Origin: Cyrtodaria siliqua
Lineage: Eukaryota; Mollusca; Bivalvia; Adapedonta; Hiatellidae
Length of the DNA stretch: 64,000 nt
Assembly: GCA_037043455.1 (NCBI GenBank)
Contig: JAWPHD010000232.1
Coordinates: 434,001-498,000, forward strand
Reading direction: 5' to 3'
Position numbers and translations under genes: made by a program. The notes beneath the pieces were generated by a model that saw nothing but the letters and a program-made list of their open reading frames with translations, was not told where the DNA came from and did no database searches. Of the stretch, positions 1 through 10,557 are shown one piece after another (position 1 is the first letter of the stretch; each line of letters starts with the position of its first letter).

Positions 1-335
1 AACATATTTTGGTTTGGGGTTGTCCGTCTATACGTCTGTCCATAACAATATGCATTCTGCATGATAACTACCAAAACGTATGAGACCAACCCTCATGAAA
101 CTTAAGTGGTACATTGCCCTAGGTGAGAGGATGATCCCTATTGTTTTGGGGTCAGTAGGTCAAAGGTCAAGGTCACTATGACCATATATGAAAATATGCA
201 TTCTGGAAAATAACTTCGAAACCATAACACCTACACTTATGAAACTGCAAAGATACATTGCCCTCGATAGGAGGGGGACACCTGTTGTTTTTCGGGTCAG
301 TAGGTCAAAGGTCAAGGTCACTATGACCTTTTCGG
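1..335 (+). repeat. ~150-bp tandem repeat of bivalve type, two copies
   Basis: Two direct copies share the blocks TGAAACT..GATACATTGCCCT, GGGTCAGTAGGTCAAAGG and TCAAGGTCACTATGACC. The first copy ends near 186 and the second near 335. The GGTCAAAGGTCAAGGTCA block is, from general knowledge, very common in bivalve tandem repeats; it recurs in related form near 39690 and 41700. The small ORF at 188-439 runs across this repeat and is not a gene. Confidence 0.75.
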
Positions 336-339
336 CCGT

Positions 340-430
340 AACGATTGATGTTTGTCCCCATACTTGTCTTGTTGCGTCCGTAATGGTTTATGCTCTTGTT
401 GCTCTAGCTTCTGCCAAGCAATGCTCTTCT
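340..430 (+). mobile_element. Penelope-like element 3'UTR fragment
   Basis: The stretch reading GATGTTTGTC...TTAATGGTTTATGCTCTTGTTG...CTTCTGCCAAG matches, with substitutions, the sequence just after the stop codon of the better PLE copy at 20800-20880. It has no coding part, and both ends are cut. Between 431 and 618 I see no recognisable feature. Confidence 0.6.
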
Positions 431-618
431 TTGTGTTAGACTTTGTTATATGTTGTAGCATGGTCGGTGACATTTCCTTTGATGAATGCAGAGCGTTAAA
501 TCGTTTAATTTAGGGTAACTAAAGGGCGTGGCTTTACCGTGCTACAACTACCGGATATTGGAATTTAGAGTACGGTCACTATGACGTCACAGTGTTACTA
601 AGTACACCATGCTACAAA

Positions 619-722
619 AAAGATAGAGTCTGTCTCAGATAGTTGGTTATTTAAACACCTTGATGGGCTACGCCCATCTCGGTGTTTAAATAAGCCAACG
701 AGCTGAGACCAGACTCTATCTA
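619..722. repeat. Long hairpin (palindromic MITE-like) element
   Basis: Left arm 621-668 and right arm about 672-721 are reverse complements with a few mismatches. Both contain AGATAGAGTCTG, a CTCAG block, GTTGG and TTATTTAAACACC. The centre, GATGGGCTACGCCCATC, is nearly palindromic. No transposase is present. The RNase H LINE fragment starts directly downstream, so the hairpin marks its 5' truncation point. It could be a MITE or a foldback remnant. Confidence 0.7.
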
Positions 723-728
723 TTACTT

Positions 729-1856
729 ATCGTGCAAAAAACATGAACACTATTGATTGAGAGACAACTTCAACAATGTCTGAATAAACTTCAGACCTGG
801 TCGAATGAAAATGGATTTAAATTTTCTAAATCTAAAACTGATTGTATGCATTTTTGTCAACTACGTAAAAATCACGAAGACCCTCATCTAACACTGGATG
901 GGTCACCAATACCAGTAGAGGATGAGACAAAATTCCTTGGTCTTATTTTCGACCGTAAATTAACGTTTATACCACACCTTAAATACCTGAAGGCCAAGTG
1001 CCTTAAAGCTCTTAATTTACTTAAAGTTGTTGCAAACACTAATTGGAGAGCGGATCGTAAAGTGCTTTTACAACTTTACAGATCTCTTGTCAGATCCAAG
1101 CTGGACTACGGCTCAATAGTATATGGATCGACTCGCAAGTCATACTTGCAGATGCTCGATCCTATACATAATCAAGGGTTACGACTCGCCTTAGGTGCCT
1201 TTCGTACATCACCAGCCGAAAGTCTATATGTTGAAGCTAATAAACCATCACTGTCTCATAGACGGGACAAATTAGCCCTACAATATGCAACTTAAATCTT
1301 AACCCTTCAAACCCAACTTTCGATAATGTTTTTAATCCTAGTTATGAACCTCTTTTTGATCGAAAACCGAAGGCCATTCGACCATTTGGTCTTCGTATTA
1401 AACCAAAATTAAGAGACACTGGAATCGACCTAAATTTGATTGCCAAGTACAAAGTACCACAAATTCCACCGTGGACTTTGGAAACACCAACAAATATTTT
1501 TGATCGTTGTAATAGTAACACATTCAGTACAGACCCTACTGTCTTTCAAAGCAAATTTAATGAAATTAAATCGAAATACAGTAATTTCAACATATATACA
1601 CAGATGGTTCTAAAGATGGAGATAAGGTAGCAGCTGCAGCAGCTGTTATTCACAAACACAGCATAAAGAGCCGCCTGCCTGACAAGGCCTCTATCTTTTC
1701 AGCTGAAAAGATGCTCGATCCTATAAACTTAATGAACTTAAGGCAATTGAACTTGCCTTAAATTATATTCAGGAATCTGATGATGACCATTTTGTAATAT
1801 TTTCTGATTCCCTTTCATCTCTTCAAGCACTGGGTAATATGAAACATGATAACCCA
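729..1856 (+). pseudogene. Truncated RNase H-bearing LINE (RT C-terminus + RNase H)
   Basis: The frame at 753-1295 encodes the end of a non-LTR reverse transcriptase (LNKLQTWSNENGFKFS..KTDCMHF, then KFLGLIFDRKLTFIPHLKYL). After a frameshift the RNase H domain follows: YT-DGSKDGDKVAAAAV near 1600-1650, SIFSAE near 1700, and FVIFSDSLSSLQAL near 1793-1835, which carry the D, E and D catalytic positions. A minus-strand relative at 48970-51390 shows the same order and extends further. The copy is 5'-truncated just before the thumb region and stops at GATAACCCA (about 1856), where PLE sequence begins. A 17-19 nt filler near 1709-1727 interrupts SAE|LKAIELAL. Domain order suggests the I/Nimbus-type LINE group; it is dead. 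Confidence 0.85.
1709..1728 (+). other. Templated filler inside the LINE RNase H region
   Basis: Between FSAE and LKAIELAL lies an extra piece containing GATGCTCGATCCTATA. The identical 16-mer occurs at about 1151-1166 in the RT part of the same element, in the same orientation. The related minus-strand copy lacks it. It looks like a microhomology or templated repair insertion. Confidence 0.7.
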
Positions 1857-2211
1857 CCAAGTATGCAGTGCGTTGCAAAATGGTAGGGTCATAACCTCTT
1901 TCGATAAACCTTTTAACAAGTTTAATAAAGGCAGTATGAAAGTGATCATGACCAAGGATCTTACGAAGTTTTAAATCAGGTCAACATAGAAGTCAGGTTG
2001 TGATAGTCCTTGTCGAAGAAGAGTTCTTAAATTACTTCTATATTTGGAAAGAAGATCTACAATTTTGCAAAGGTTTTACGAAGTTTATGGTAACGGTAAC
2101 TGATGGAGTAGCTTTTTAGTTATACAAAGATTACGAATATTAAAGTACTCAACTCGAATACAAGCTCTAGAAAAACGAATAAGTTGAGACACATAGACCC
2201 CATACGAAAGA

Positions 2212-2313
2212 TTCAAGGACGACAGTCAACAGAAAACACAAAAACAAACACGTAAACAGACAAACGAGAAGGCAAAAGCAATAAAAGATGCAAACGACAT
2301 CACAAACACAAAG
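2212..2313 (-). repeat. Piece of PLE 3'UTR lodged inside the PLE coding region
   Basis: On the minus strand, coding sequence ending ..GAGCAACTTC is followed by about 100 bp matching the element's own 3'UTR (TTTGTGTTTGTGATGTCG ... GACTGTCGTCCTTGAAT), then coding resumes with TATGGGGTCTATGTGTC. In the copy at 20325-20345 the two coding flanks are contiguous. This copy is therefore a rearrangement, not the ancestral state. Confidence 0.75.
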
Positions 2314-2660
2314 GCGAAGTTGCTCGGGGAACATCCCCATCTAATTAGGGATAATTAATATCAAAATTAAAATCATCTCTCTTGTCATATATTTTGCGGA
2401 TTATTTCACCATTTTCAATGGAGAGATGTAAATCAAGCAAAGAAGCATTAGTGTCAGAAATATTAGCTTTGTTAAGTTGAAGTTCTTTAGGGTATATATT
2501 ATTAACCATAGTAGAAAAGAAAGGGTTGTCAATATTTAATATGTCATCCAGATACCGAGAAGTGTCATTAAAGGCCTCAATAACATCTTCCTGTGTATCT
2601 GGTGAAAGACTCAACATGAAATCCCTTTCATAGCAATATAAAAACAAATCTGCGACAACT

Positions 2661-3654
2661 CCCAGCCAGCATTCTATAGCGGGCCGACATCAAACCGATG
2701 TCGTTGTCTATATCGGACCGATGTCGGTTATAATCTCGGCTGCAATATACACATACCTGGCTGCAAATAGGCCCGACGTCGGCTTACGATATTGGCCCGA
2801 CATCAACCCGACGTCGGCTGAACATATGTGCCCGATATCAAAATCTGCCCGATGTAAGCTAAACATCAAATTCATTCTATTGTCAACATCCTTCAGTGAA
2901 TGTTATTGACCACCCAGCTAGCGCAGTAGGTAGAGCACCAGATTACCAATCCAAAATATATGTTTTACAACATACAATATTATCTTCTTTTTTTCCCCAT
3001 AATATTATCGGGCGTTTACTTCCATCCGAATAATCGATACAATCGATACAATCAATACTGAAATGTTTTCATTATATATATAATATCTTTCTGTTGGTGT
3101 TTATCTCAATTAGCTCGATTGGAAATATATTCATTAGCAATAAATAAAACTAGGTAGCATCATTTTGCAATATAAGAAAGGACAAAGTAAGAATATCTTT
3201 TCACATTAACAGTAAATACACAATATTTAAAATGACATGTCATTACCTCCCTTTATTGATTTATGGCATGTTATGTCGAACCGACAGCGGGCAGATGAAT
3301 CTCCCTTGTTAACAAAATGATAACGGCCCATCGTCGGCCCGATATTGATTTTGCTAAAACAAAAATATATATTTATAAATATTTTGAAAGAAATGAACTT
3401 ATAATAATTTATTGCAATAGTTAATTGCAATAAATGTGTAGTTTTTAATTTATTTTTACCAAACTATTTTAATATCGGTACAACATCGGCCCAACATCGA
3501 TCCGATGTTAGCATAGTAAGCCAATATTCCGCTTTTCACCCGATATCTGCCAATATCAGTACAACATCGGTACAACATCGGTCCGATGTTGGCATATTCA
3601 GCCGATATTCCGCCTTTCACCCAATATCGGCGCGATATCAGTGTGCTAGCTGGG
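2661..3654. mobile_element. Non-autonomous TIR DNA element inside the PLE
   Basis: The termini CCCAGCCAGCA (2661-2671) and TGCTAGCTGGG (3644-3654) are inverted repeats with one mismatch. The flanks GCGACAA and GGTGCACAGTTC are adjacent in the intact PLE near 19966-19990, which confirms insertion; the target duplication is at most 1-2 bp. Both ends carry arrays of a 10-14 bp motif of the type CCGATGTCGG / GGCCCGATATTGG, while the interior is AT-rich and non-coding. A tRNA-like A-box stretch (TAGCGCAGTAGGTAGAGCA) lies at 2917-2937. The superfamily is not recognised. Confidence 0.72.
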
Positions 3655-3817
3655 TGGTGCACAGTTCGTATCCATAGGGATACCAACAATTTGTCTATAA
3701 ACGGTCATTCCATACCCGATGAAAATATTATCTAATAGGAAGATGAGTGATTCACAAACTTCTTGGCAAGTCCACATAGTGTAATTGTCTAAACTGCAGT
3801 TAGTAAAAAACGCTTTA

Positions 3818-3946
3818 ATATTATTACAGGCCAAACATGTAGTACTTTCTCTAGCGAATGTTATTATTGCAGGCCAAACATGTAGTATTTTCTCTAGCGA
3901 ATGTTATTATTACAGGCCAAACATGTAGTATTTTCCATAGCGAAAG
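3818..3946 (-). repeat. 43-bp tandem triplication in PLE coding sequence
   Basis: The block AGGCCAAACATGTAGTA.. starts at about 3828, 3871 and 3914, a period of 43 bp. The homologous stretch in the copy at 19768-19810 occurs once. Because 43 is not a multiple of three, the triplication destroys the frame between motifs A and B. Confidence 0.8.
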
Positions 3947-4000
3947 GTTTTTTGAATAAGAGCAATAATCTTGTCCTCGATCTGGTGATGTGGTAAGGTT

Positions 4001-4212
4001 AGTTTAAACTTATTTATTTTACATCGATTGTAACGAAAGCTCTATGAACTTATTTGAATCACTCTCGATGTCTTCCTGGGTAGAACCAGTACTAAGCAAT
4101 GCAGATAAAGTGTCTTGCTCAGGGACACAACGCATATGGCAATGACGGGAATCGAACCCACGACTTTTGGATCATGGGTCCAACGCTCTACCACTAGACC
4201 ACCGCGCTCCAC
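4001..4212 (-). mobile_element. tRNA-derived SINE with AAGGTT target duplication
   Basis: Minus-strand reading gives a tRNA-like head with A box (GGTCTAGTGGTAGAGCG) and B box (GGGTTCGATTCCC), then CTGAGCAAGACACTTTATC, TTAGTACTGGTTCTACCCAG, and an AT-rich tail ending ..AATAAGTTTAAACT. AAGGTT flanks it on both sides (3995-4000 and 4213-4218) and occurs once in the intact PLE, so this is a clean insertion. A second full copy is at 41449-41668 and a core fragment at 10499-10557. Confidence 0.85.
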
Positions 4213-5150
4213 AAGGTTGTATATAGTGTAGAGAAGTCATAAGTGCTAATAGATGAAACTCGACGTTTATTGCAAATTTTATCAAGAACGTCTCCTAAAT
4301 ATTTTATAGACCAAAACAAATTAATCCCAGAGTTTTCATAAGTTTTAACACAATATTCTTTAACGTGATCTTTAACGCGGCAGTAAGACAACAAGTTAAA
4401 GTTTGTAGATGTTTGTGGTGGTGCAGGCACCAGAATTTGAAATAAAGCGGGCCTTATACGGATTTTTATGAAATTTAGGGATCCAGTAAATAGTTGGCAG
4501 TTTGTTCTGCTTTTCGTCCACCCCAGCCTTGAAAGTAGCGCATCGAGTGATATGTGTGGAAACAACATCATCCTCAGTAGAATGAACTGGAGTACACGAA
4601 TATTAGTGCTACCGAGTTCCAGAGATAAAACATTGACGTAATGTAGGCGTCAAACAATAATTACATTATTAGCTGCTTTATCAGCAGGAACTAAAACAAA
4701 TTTATTATGAAATTCTTGAATTCCCGATTTTAAATTACGAAAGGAAAACATTAGGTCTCGGAGGTAGTAAAGAGGGGTTAGAATTATAAAAGTTAATACG
4801 TGTATCTATAATTTTAAAAATTGACTGTTTCCAAGTAGAAAGAGTGTTTGGGTCCGCATGTTCTCTACGACACCATTTTATACTAAACTCCTCAATGGAT
4901 TGGGCGATCTGAGCACGACAGGCATTAACATCGATAGTTGAAGGTAATCTATACGTAGGACCTTTCGAAAACAGATGCCGAATACGTTTATCGACACTAT
5001 CAAAATTACCAGTGATGACATGACCTGCTGTCAAACTTTTGATGTGTTACATTCACATTCCTTAGGAGTGTTATTAACTATATCAATATCCAACGGATGA
5101 AAAATACGCGGGGAATTAATGGAACAGCCGTATTTTATCGTAAAATAACA

Positions 5151-6420
5151 TACAGTTGTCTGTCTTCAATGGGTATATGAAAGACTACGCAGGTCATGTT
5201 AGAATTATGATTATTATACAGGTTTGTCTAAGATACTTTCATTATTCCATTTTGATCGTACAAACAGACGGTCTAGACGCCTACACCCACTCCAATCAGG
5301 AGCTGCATGTACGCAAAGTACGCAATTGCGTACAAATAGTCCTCAGAAGACCCTCGCGATTTTTTGGAAGATCATTTAGTGTGATGAGAAGGGTAACAAC
5401 GTAACTTACATAACACAAGACCACTGACAGGCGTCTAAACATATATAGGAAAAAGGATCAACACAGTAAATGGGTTCTGGAAAATTTCACCGGAAGGAAA
5501 AACAGAAAACTTGATCTCATTTTTTCGGCTACACCAACGTGTGAAGTTTTCGGAATAGTGCGTGCTTCAGCTGTATGCATGTCTTTCTCTCGTTCAAGTT
5601 ATACATGTACCGGTCAAGATTTAAAGTTGATTTACTGATAAGATGGTAGGGCTTAACCGTTTTGTCATCTAAACCAGAAAGAGTCGGGTAATAATAAACG
5701 TAAATTGGCTCGATGTTATTAGTAGCCCTAGAATGCACCACATGCGATCTAGAAAAAATTTTAAAAAAAGAAAGTACGGGGTGGGTGGGAGCCTGCCCCG
5801 ACCCCTCTAGATTTACGAACACATCACAAACACTCTAGCTACGCTCCTGCCAATTTAGAGTAACAGGTTCGGCATCCGATTACTATAAATATTCATACTT
5901 CATCATAACATTAGTTCGCTGGAATGCCCTACCCCTAGGTATCTCCACCTACCCAATATAGAGCTGTTCAACTCTGCAGTTAGCATATCAATTGGAACAT
6001 GCCTCACCATAAGCGGTCCCAGATATGTTTTTTTCAACCTTACTAACACAATACATTATGTGTAGTAGAAGATAATATCAAAAAACTGTTGTAAAAAATA
6101 ATGATTATTTTGATTAGTCATCATTTAATTTCTATATTTTTTCCATTTTAACTGGGATGACATATAAAGCCCTGATTTTAATGACCTGTTCTGGCCTGAA
6201 ATAATGATACAAAATGAAATTAAACAAATCATGCATGATTTGAAAACCATTGTATTCAAATCAACCCGAACTGGCTCTTCATTTCATCCTCAGTCGTAAA
6301 GAAATGCGATAAAAATAAGCATAATTTTATGATCTGGGACACCAACAAACATCTAAAAAACTCAAATAAAACAAACAATAATACATATTTTATTTATCTA
6401 ACAAAAACAATATATAAAAC
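5151..6420. other. No recognisable gene or repeat
   Basis: AT-rich sequence with short frames only (for example minus-strand 5529-5822). None shows a known motif or splice context. I see no RNA gene here. Confidence 0.5.
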
Positions 6421-6535
6421 TGTGGGGCCGAGTTAGGGGGCCGAGATGACTAAAAAATTCCATGTGGGGGCCGAGTTGACCAAATCGGGGCCGAGATAAA
6501 CTAGGGGCTGAGACGACTGGTGGGCCGAGTTGCAC
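6421..6535 (-). repeat. Short minisatellite with GGGGCCGAG motif
   Basis: GGGGCCGAG or a close variant (GGGCCGAG, GGGGCTGAG) recurs about six times at irregular spacing of roughly 15-28 bp, with GTTGAC/ATGAC between. It may be the subterminal array of a decayed DNA transposon; no partner end was found. From 6536 to 7325 I see nothing else convincing. Confidence 0.5.
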
Positions 6536-7329
6536 ATCATCGTGTACGATTACGGATGCACGAGTTTTTCGGAGATTCTCGCTAGAAAACCCGCGCAAAT
6601 TAGTCTAATCAAAACAAAAAATACACATCTGTCTTGATCTTTTGTTATAAACGTATGCCGTTTTATGCTTTGATAGGACCGTTGGCAGTACCGAAAGGAA
6701 AAAAGAACGTGACAAACATTTGACGGTAAGGAGTTTGACAGAAGTACAGGAGCGTGTAGAGGTCCCACGCCATGGTAAACGGTGGCCATTTTCCTGTTCC
6801 TGTTTCCTGCCCCCACCCCCCACACAAAGAATCTAAACCAGCTCAACCCCCAGGCACACCTCCCGTTTTCGTCTTCTGAAATGACAAACTTCACACCGAT
6901 GTTCTGAACTATATCTACCCCGACCCCAAGCAACCCATCCGTTTTTGTCTTCAGAAATGGCAAGGTCCCCCCACACACCCATGCATTTCTTCAATGTTTC
7001 GAGTTTGCCACCCTTTCCATATTTCGAGTTCCCCACCATTTCCACCACTCATTTTCATACCTTCGGTGTAAATTTACACCCCACTGAGGCGTTATTCCAC
7101 CACAAAATGTTGTTACTTCCACCACATGAACGGGTAACGTATGGATATGTTGTATAACAACTGAGTTACCTTGTCAAAGTAATAACAAAAGTACCACCAG
7201 CTAGTTACAAAAAGAAAGCCCATTCGCGCCTCGCGTCAAATCATTTTCCAGCCTAGACATAATATAATATAGTTATTCTTAGTTAAATAACTTTTTGAAT
7301 GTACAATTAGTCACCTTAGCTACATATTA

Positions 7330-7436
7330 ATTCTGATTACTAACACCATGTCATGTAAAACTATGAACTGTATACTCTTGTATCACTGGTGCGATTTGAG
7401 TTAATAAAGTATTGTTCTGTTCTGTTCTGTTTTGTT
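7330..7436 (+). mobile_element. 3' tail of a LINE with (TTCTG)n end
   Basis: CTATGAACTGTATACTCTTGTATCAC... followed by TTAATAAAGTATTG and a run of TTCTG units is the usual layout of a severely 5'-truncated LINE. The TAAATAAAGTATTGTT block resembles the end of the LINE at 28045-28070. There is no coding sequence. Confidence 0.5.
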
Positions 7437-7439
7437 CTG

Positions 7440-8984
7440 GACTAAAGACAATTATAGCTTTACGGCGTGGTATTATGACGACACAAATCAATGGCAACAA
7501 ACAGACTGCCTCGTTCCAATGTAGTTTCATGGCAATATCACAACGTGACATCTGTTAATCTTCAGTCGCATCGTATCATAGTACAGTTGCAACTTGCCGT
7601 CATACCACTGCATCGCGGCGAGCAAGCGCTGTATTCCCATGACATTCACAGCATTTCGTTATAACACCAATATAAAACTATAATTGTTTCTTTCAATCCT
7701 CTTTACAAAAGACTGATATAAAATTATGTTCTTAAATGAAGAGATTTAATTTGTGTTTGTTGCTTTTTATGTGTGTACATGTGCATAATACATGCATAAT
7801 ATGTGCTGATTTACTTCTTTAATAAGCGGTGATTAGTTAAAAATTGTGACGTTAACCATTTCAATATCATTTTTTATGAAACATAGCTTTTCATAATCAA
7901 TTAGCTATTCTTTAATGATCTTAAATTAAGAACTGATTTGCATTTTTTTCTGCATTTAAAAGAAATAAACTCGCGAAGATTTACATCCGTTAATGCAATT
8001 TCTACATGAGCTGCACAGACGTTGATCGTTGCATTTGTTTAATTACGCAGCAGACGTTTACCGTTTCACCCAACACATGTTCACCTTGCTTTGTTGATAC
8101 AGTACCGTCTCCGTAAATGATATTTTAATCTATGAATACGTTAATTTTGGTCTTTTGTGAGACAGTAGTAATATGGTGTTTTTTTATTGGCGTCTGTTAT
8201 ATTGGTAAAAAAATATATACATATTTCATAAGTTTTTAAACGGTATTTTAAACGAAATTTTCTGCAAAAGTAAAATCAGGGCTTTATATGAAATAAAATT
8301 TCCTTTAAATCAGACATATGTTCAATTGAATTAGACCGAAGTGCCGAACTTACGCTTCCCAGGTCAATTATGTTTTTCCTCATGTAAGTTATGATATTTA
8401 GATATTATCGGGTGTTTGTTAGTGTATTTAAACAATAATTATAATAATATGATAGTAAAACATAAATAGGCATCTCTCAAAACGACGAATACGTCCACCT
8501 TGAGTTTGTTCTTATTTCATAGCACGCCTGCAATGTAGGTTGCACGCCTGTACTGTCGTGCATTTTTTGCGATAATTCTTCTTCAGTTTACCATATTTGT
8601 GTCTAGAAATTCACATATGCACGTCAGATATCTATATATATGGCTGGGAAATTCACAAGATAAAAGTAAAGGTCTGACTATTGAAAAAAAACCATCTACA
8701 TGTGTTATAAGAGTAGTATATAACTACAGTACTCTAGGACGTTTTTTTCAGGAAAACGTAAAACATGTTTGTTTCCAACAAATAACACGGAAAAAAAGAA
8801 TTAGTATTGTTATTATTATTATTATTATTTTATTTTATTTACATTTTTTTTAGTTCCGAACACCGATACAGCCACCAGTATTTTGATAATATTGTCATAA
8901 TACAACTGTTGGCAGACTTCTTCACATAAACTGCATAACTTTGTTTCAATAAAATATAACAAAAGTAGATATAAAAATCGAACT
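7440..8984. other. No recognisable gene; AT-rich with a small (ATT)n tract
   Basis: Only short frames of biased composition occur. A (TTA)n microsatellite lies at about 8806-8832. I see no domains, RNA genes or transposon ends. Confidence 0.5.
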
Positions 8985-9352
8985 CAATGAAGACAGTCAA
9001 CCACAAACGCATACATATATATAAAGATGAATAAAAGGCAATATAAGACATCACAAACACACAAGGGTTGACAATAGGGCTACCGCCTTGGAACGGTCAG
9101 TGGCAAAAAAAGGCCGCTGGGGGTTTAAACCAGGTTTTAGGGTGCACCAAACCTCACTCTTACCCTATTGTCATCCCAATAATTTGTTTGTTTGTTCGTA
9201 GTGTTTTACGTCATTTTCAATACACAATTTTATCCACCACAATTTTTGTGGTGGAGGCAGACAACCCACTTTTCTTGGGTAGAACCAGTACTGTACACTC
9301 CCCGCCATCCGCAAGAATCGACACTTACTCATCCCAATAACAGGGGGGTAAA
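8985..9352 (-). mobile_element. PLE 3'UTR fragment, split by a SINE
   Basis: Minus-strand reading matches the conserved PLE 3' region: GTTGACTGTC.., a long TG/TTTG-rich stretch, CAATAGGGCTACCGCCTTGG on the plus strand, and the paired TGCACC/CAGTGGC block. A SINE flanked by a 12-bp duplication (9171-9182 and 9329-9340) interrupts it. No PLE coding sequence remains. From 9353 to 10130 I see nothing further; the frame at 9811-10107 has no recognisable content. Confidence 0.72.
9183..9328 (-). mobile_element. 5'-truncated SINE of the tRNA-Ser-headed family
   Basis: TCATCCCAATAA occurs exactly on both sides (9171-9182, 9329-9340), a 12-bp target duplication. The insert carries the (TTTG)n tail, a GTGTTTTACGTCATTTTCAAT block and the GGGTAGAACCAGTACTGTAC core seen in the fuller copy at 10135-10372, but lacks the tRNA-like head. 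Confidence 0.8.
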
Positions 9353-10134
9353 CGTGTAGAGGTTTATGGCGCTGCTTAGGTCAGAACCATTGATTTAATG
9401 CGTACATAATGGCGGACGAGGACGTTTTGTAGCTTTATTCATCAATTAAAAAGTATTTCTGTTAATCATTGCGGCCATCATGTGGAGACATGTATGCGTT
9501 ATTAGCCGCTGGCTTGTTTGTCGTGGAAAAGTTAATAACAAAAAAGTTATTGAAGGACAATCACAACTGTTTAGAGTTCTTTTCCGAAGCATGCTCCTGT
9601 TTCAACGGCTTTATGTCGTTGTTTTTAGCCCAATTTCCCTTGTTGTACAATACAAATAGCAAAATAGCAAACATTACAATATTCTGAAACAGATTTTTGT
9701 AGTCTAACCTTCGTATTTGTCTATATCGCCAAGAATTCGTTGCGTATGCCTAAAAAAAGTGTATGGAGTCCACTGTACGCCAAAAACGTTGAATGTGCTA
9801 AACTTTTCTATTGTTATTTTCGGTATATTTCAGGTCTGAAAGAATGCCTCGTTACAAAAAAAATACAAATCTGACTTTGTACAGAAAAAGAAAAGTAAAA
9901 AGATCGCCACCATTTTCGCTATGCATGAGGTCATTTAAGAAACGATGCCAGATTCTATCTCCTGCACGTCTTTCAGTATCGATTTCTACAGGACCATCCA
10001 GTCCATCACTCGAGTCTCAATGCTTTAAGTTTGAGACCCGGCTCGGTCCTGTACGGTATGTGAACTATTTGCCACTATATGAGCACCATATTTGTTTGTG
10101 TCTGTGATTTTTTTTCTTTTTTTTTCTCTTGTTT

Positions 10135-10372
10135 TTATTGTGTTTTACCTCATTTTCAATATATGTCAGGCTTTATATGTCGGTAATTTTTTTTGTGGTA
10201 GATGCAAACCATCCACTTTTCGGGTAGATCCAGTACTTTACACCTCCCGCCATCCGTAAGAATCGACACTTCGAGCTCCAAGTGGGATTCGAACCCTCAG
10301 CGGTGAGAGGCGAGAAGTTTTACAATGCAACGTCGTTAACCACTCGGCCACGGAGACGCCGTATTTATGAAA
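10135..10372 (-). mobile_element. SINE with tRNA-Ser/Leu-like head
   Basis: On the minus strand the head begins near 10372 with GTCTCCGTGGCCGAGTGG and TTAAC, has a long variable-arm-like stretch, and ends with GAGGGTTCGAATCCC. That layout (class II tRNA with B box GGTTCGAATCC) points to a Ser/Leu-type origin. The body holds CGATTCTTACGGATGGCGG and AGTACTGGATCTACCC, and the tail is T-rich on the plus strand. Relatives are at 9183-9328 and 47215-47435. Confidence 0.8.
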
Positions 10373-10498
10373 CTGTTGTTACACCAAGTCGGGTTTAAAA
10401 ACTCACTGGAGCTTGTGTTTTGTTGTATAACCGACTTGTAAATAAATATTACTTGACACCAATAAATGAAAGTCAGTTATTTCGTTGTATTCAATCTA

Positions 10499-10557
10499 GA
10501 GCAAGACACTTTTATCTGCATTGCTTAGTACTGGTTCTACCCAGGAAGACAATCAAG
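10499..10557 (+). mobile_element. Core fragment of the first SINE family
   Basis: GAGCAAGACACTTTTATCTG then GCATTGCTTAGTACTGG and TTCTACCCAGGAAGACA matches the central part of the SINEs at 4001 and 41449, without tRNA head or tail. From 10558 to 11480 I see no gene or further repeat. Confidence 0.7.

Larger units (their letters stand above)
1857..5150 (-). pseudogene. Penelope-like retroelement, degraded copy with nested insertions
   Basis: Read on the minus strand, the pieces are: an N-terminal region at 4735-5034 (HVITGNFDSVDKRIRHLFSK.., EFSIKWCRREH); the palm entry at 4194-4571 including STYDFSTLYTTL (motif A); FFTNCSLDNYTMWTCQEVCE and IVGIPMDTNCAPP (motif B) at 3646-3834; and SRYLDDILNID (motif C with YLDD) plus LDLHLSIENG at 2345-2647. 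Downstream coding down to 1857 matches the copy at 19523-21290. The order and the PKLHK-like region before motif A fit PLE reverse transcriptases, although no GIY-YIG domain is visible. A ~1 kb TIR element, a SINE, a 43-bp triplication and a copy of its own 3'UTR interrupt the frame. The 3' end is missing where it meets the LINE at 1856. Confidence 0.82.

Noticed and set aside
4133..4205. Functional tRNA gene on the minus strand
   Set aside because: A and B boxes are present but the acceptor stem does not pair, the same head occurs at 41449, and it has a SINE tail with target duplication.
6398..7157. Cluster of overlapping ORFs of 66-142 codons on both strands
   Set aside because: No recognisable domain, biased composition and mutual overlap in several frames.
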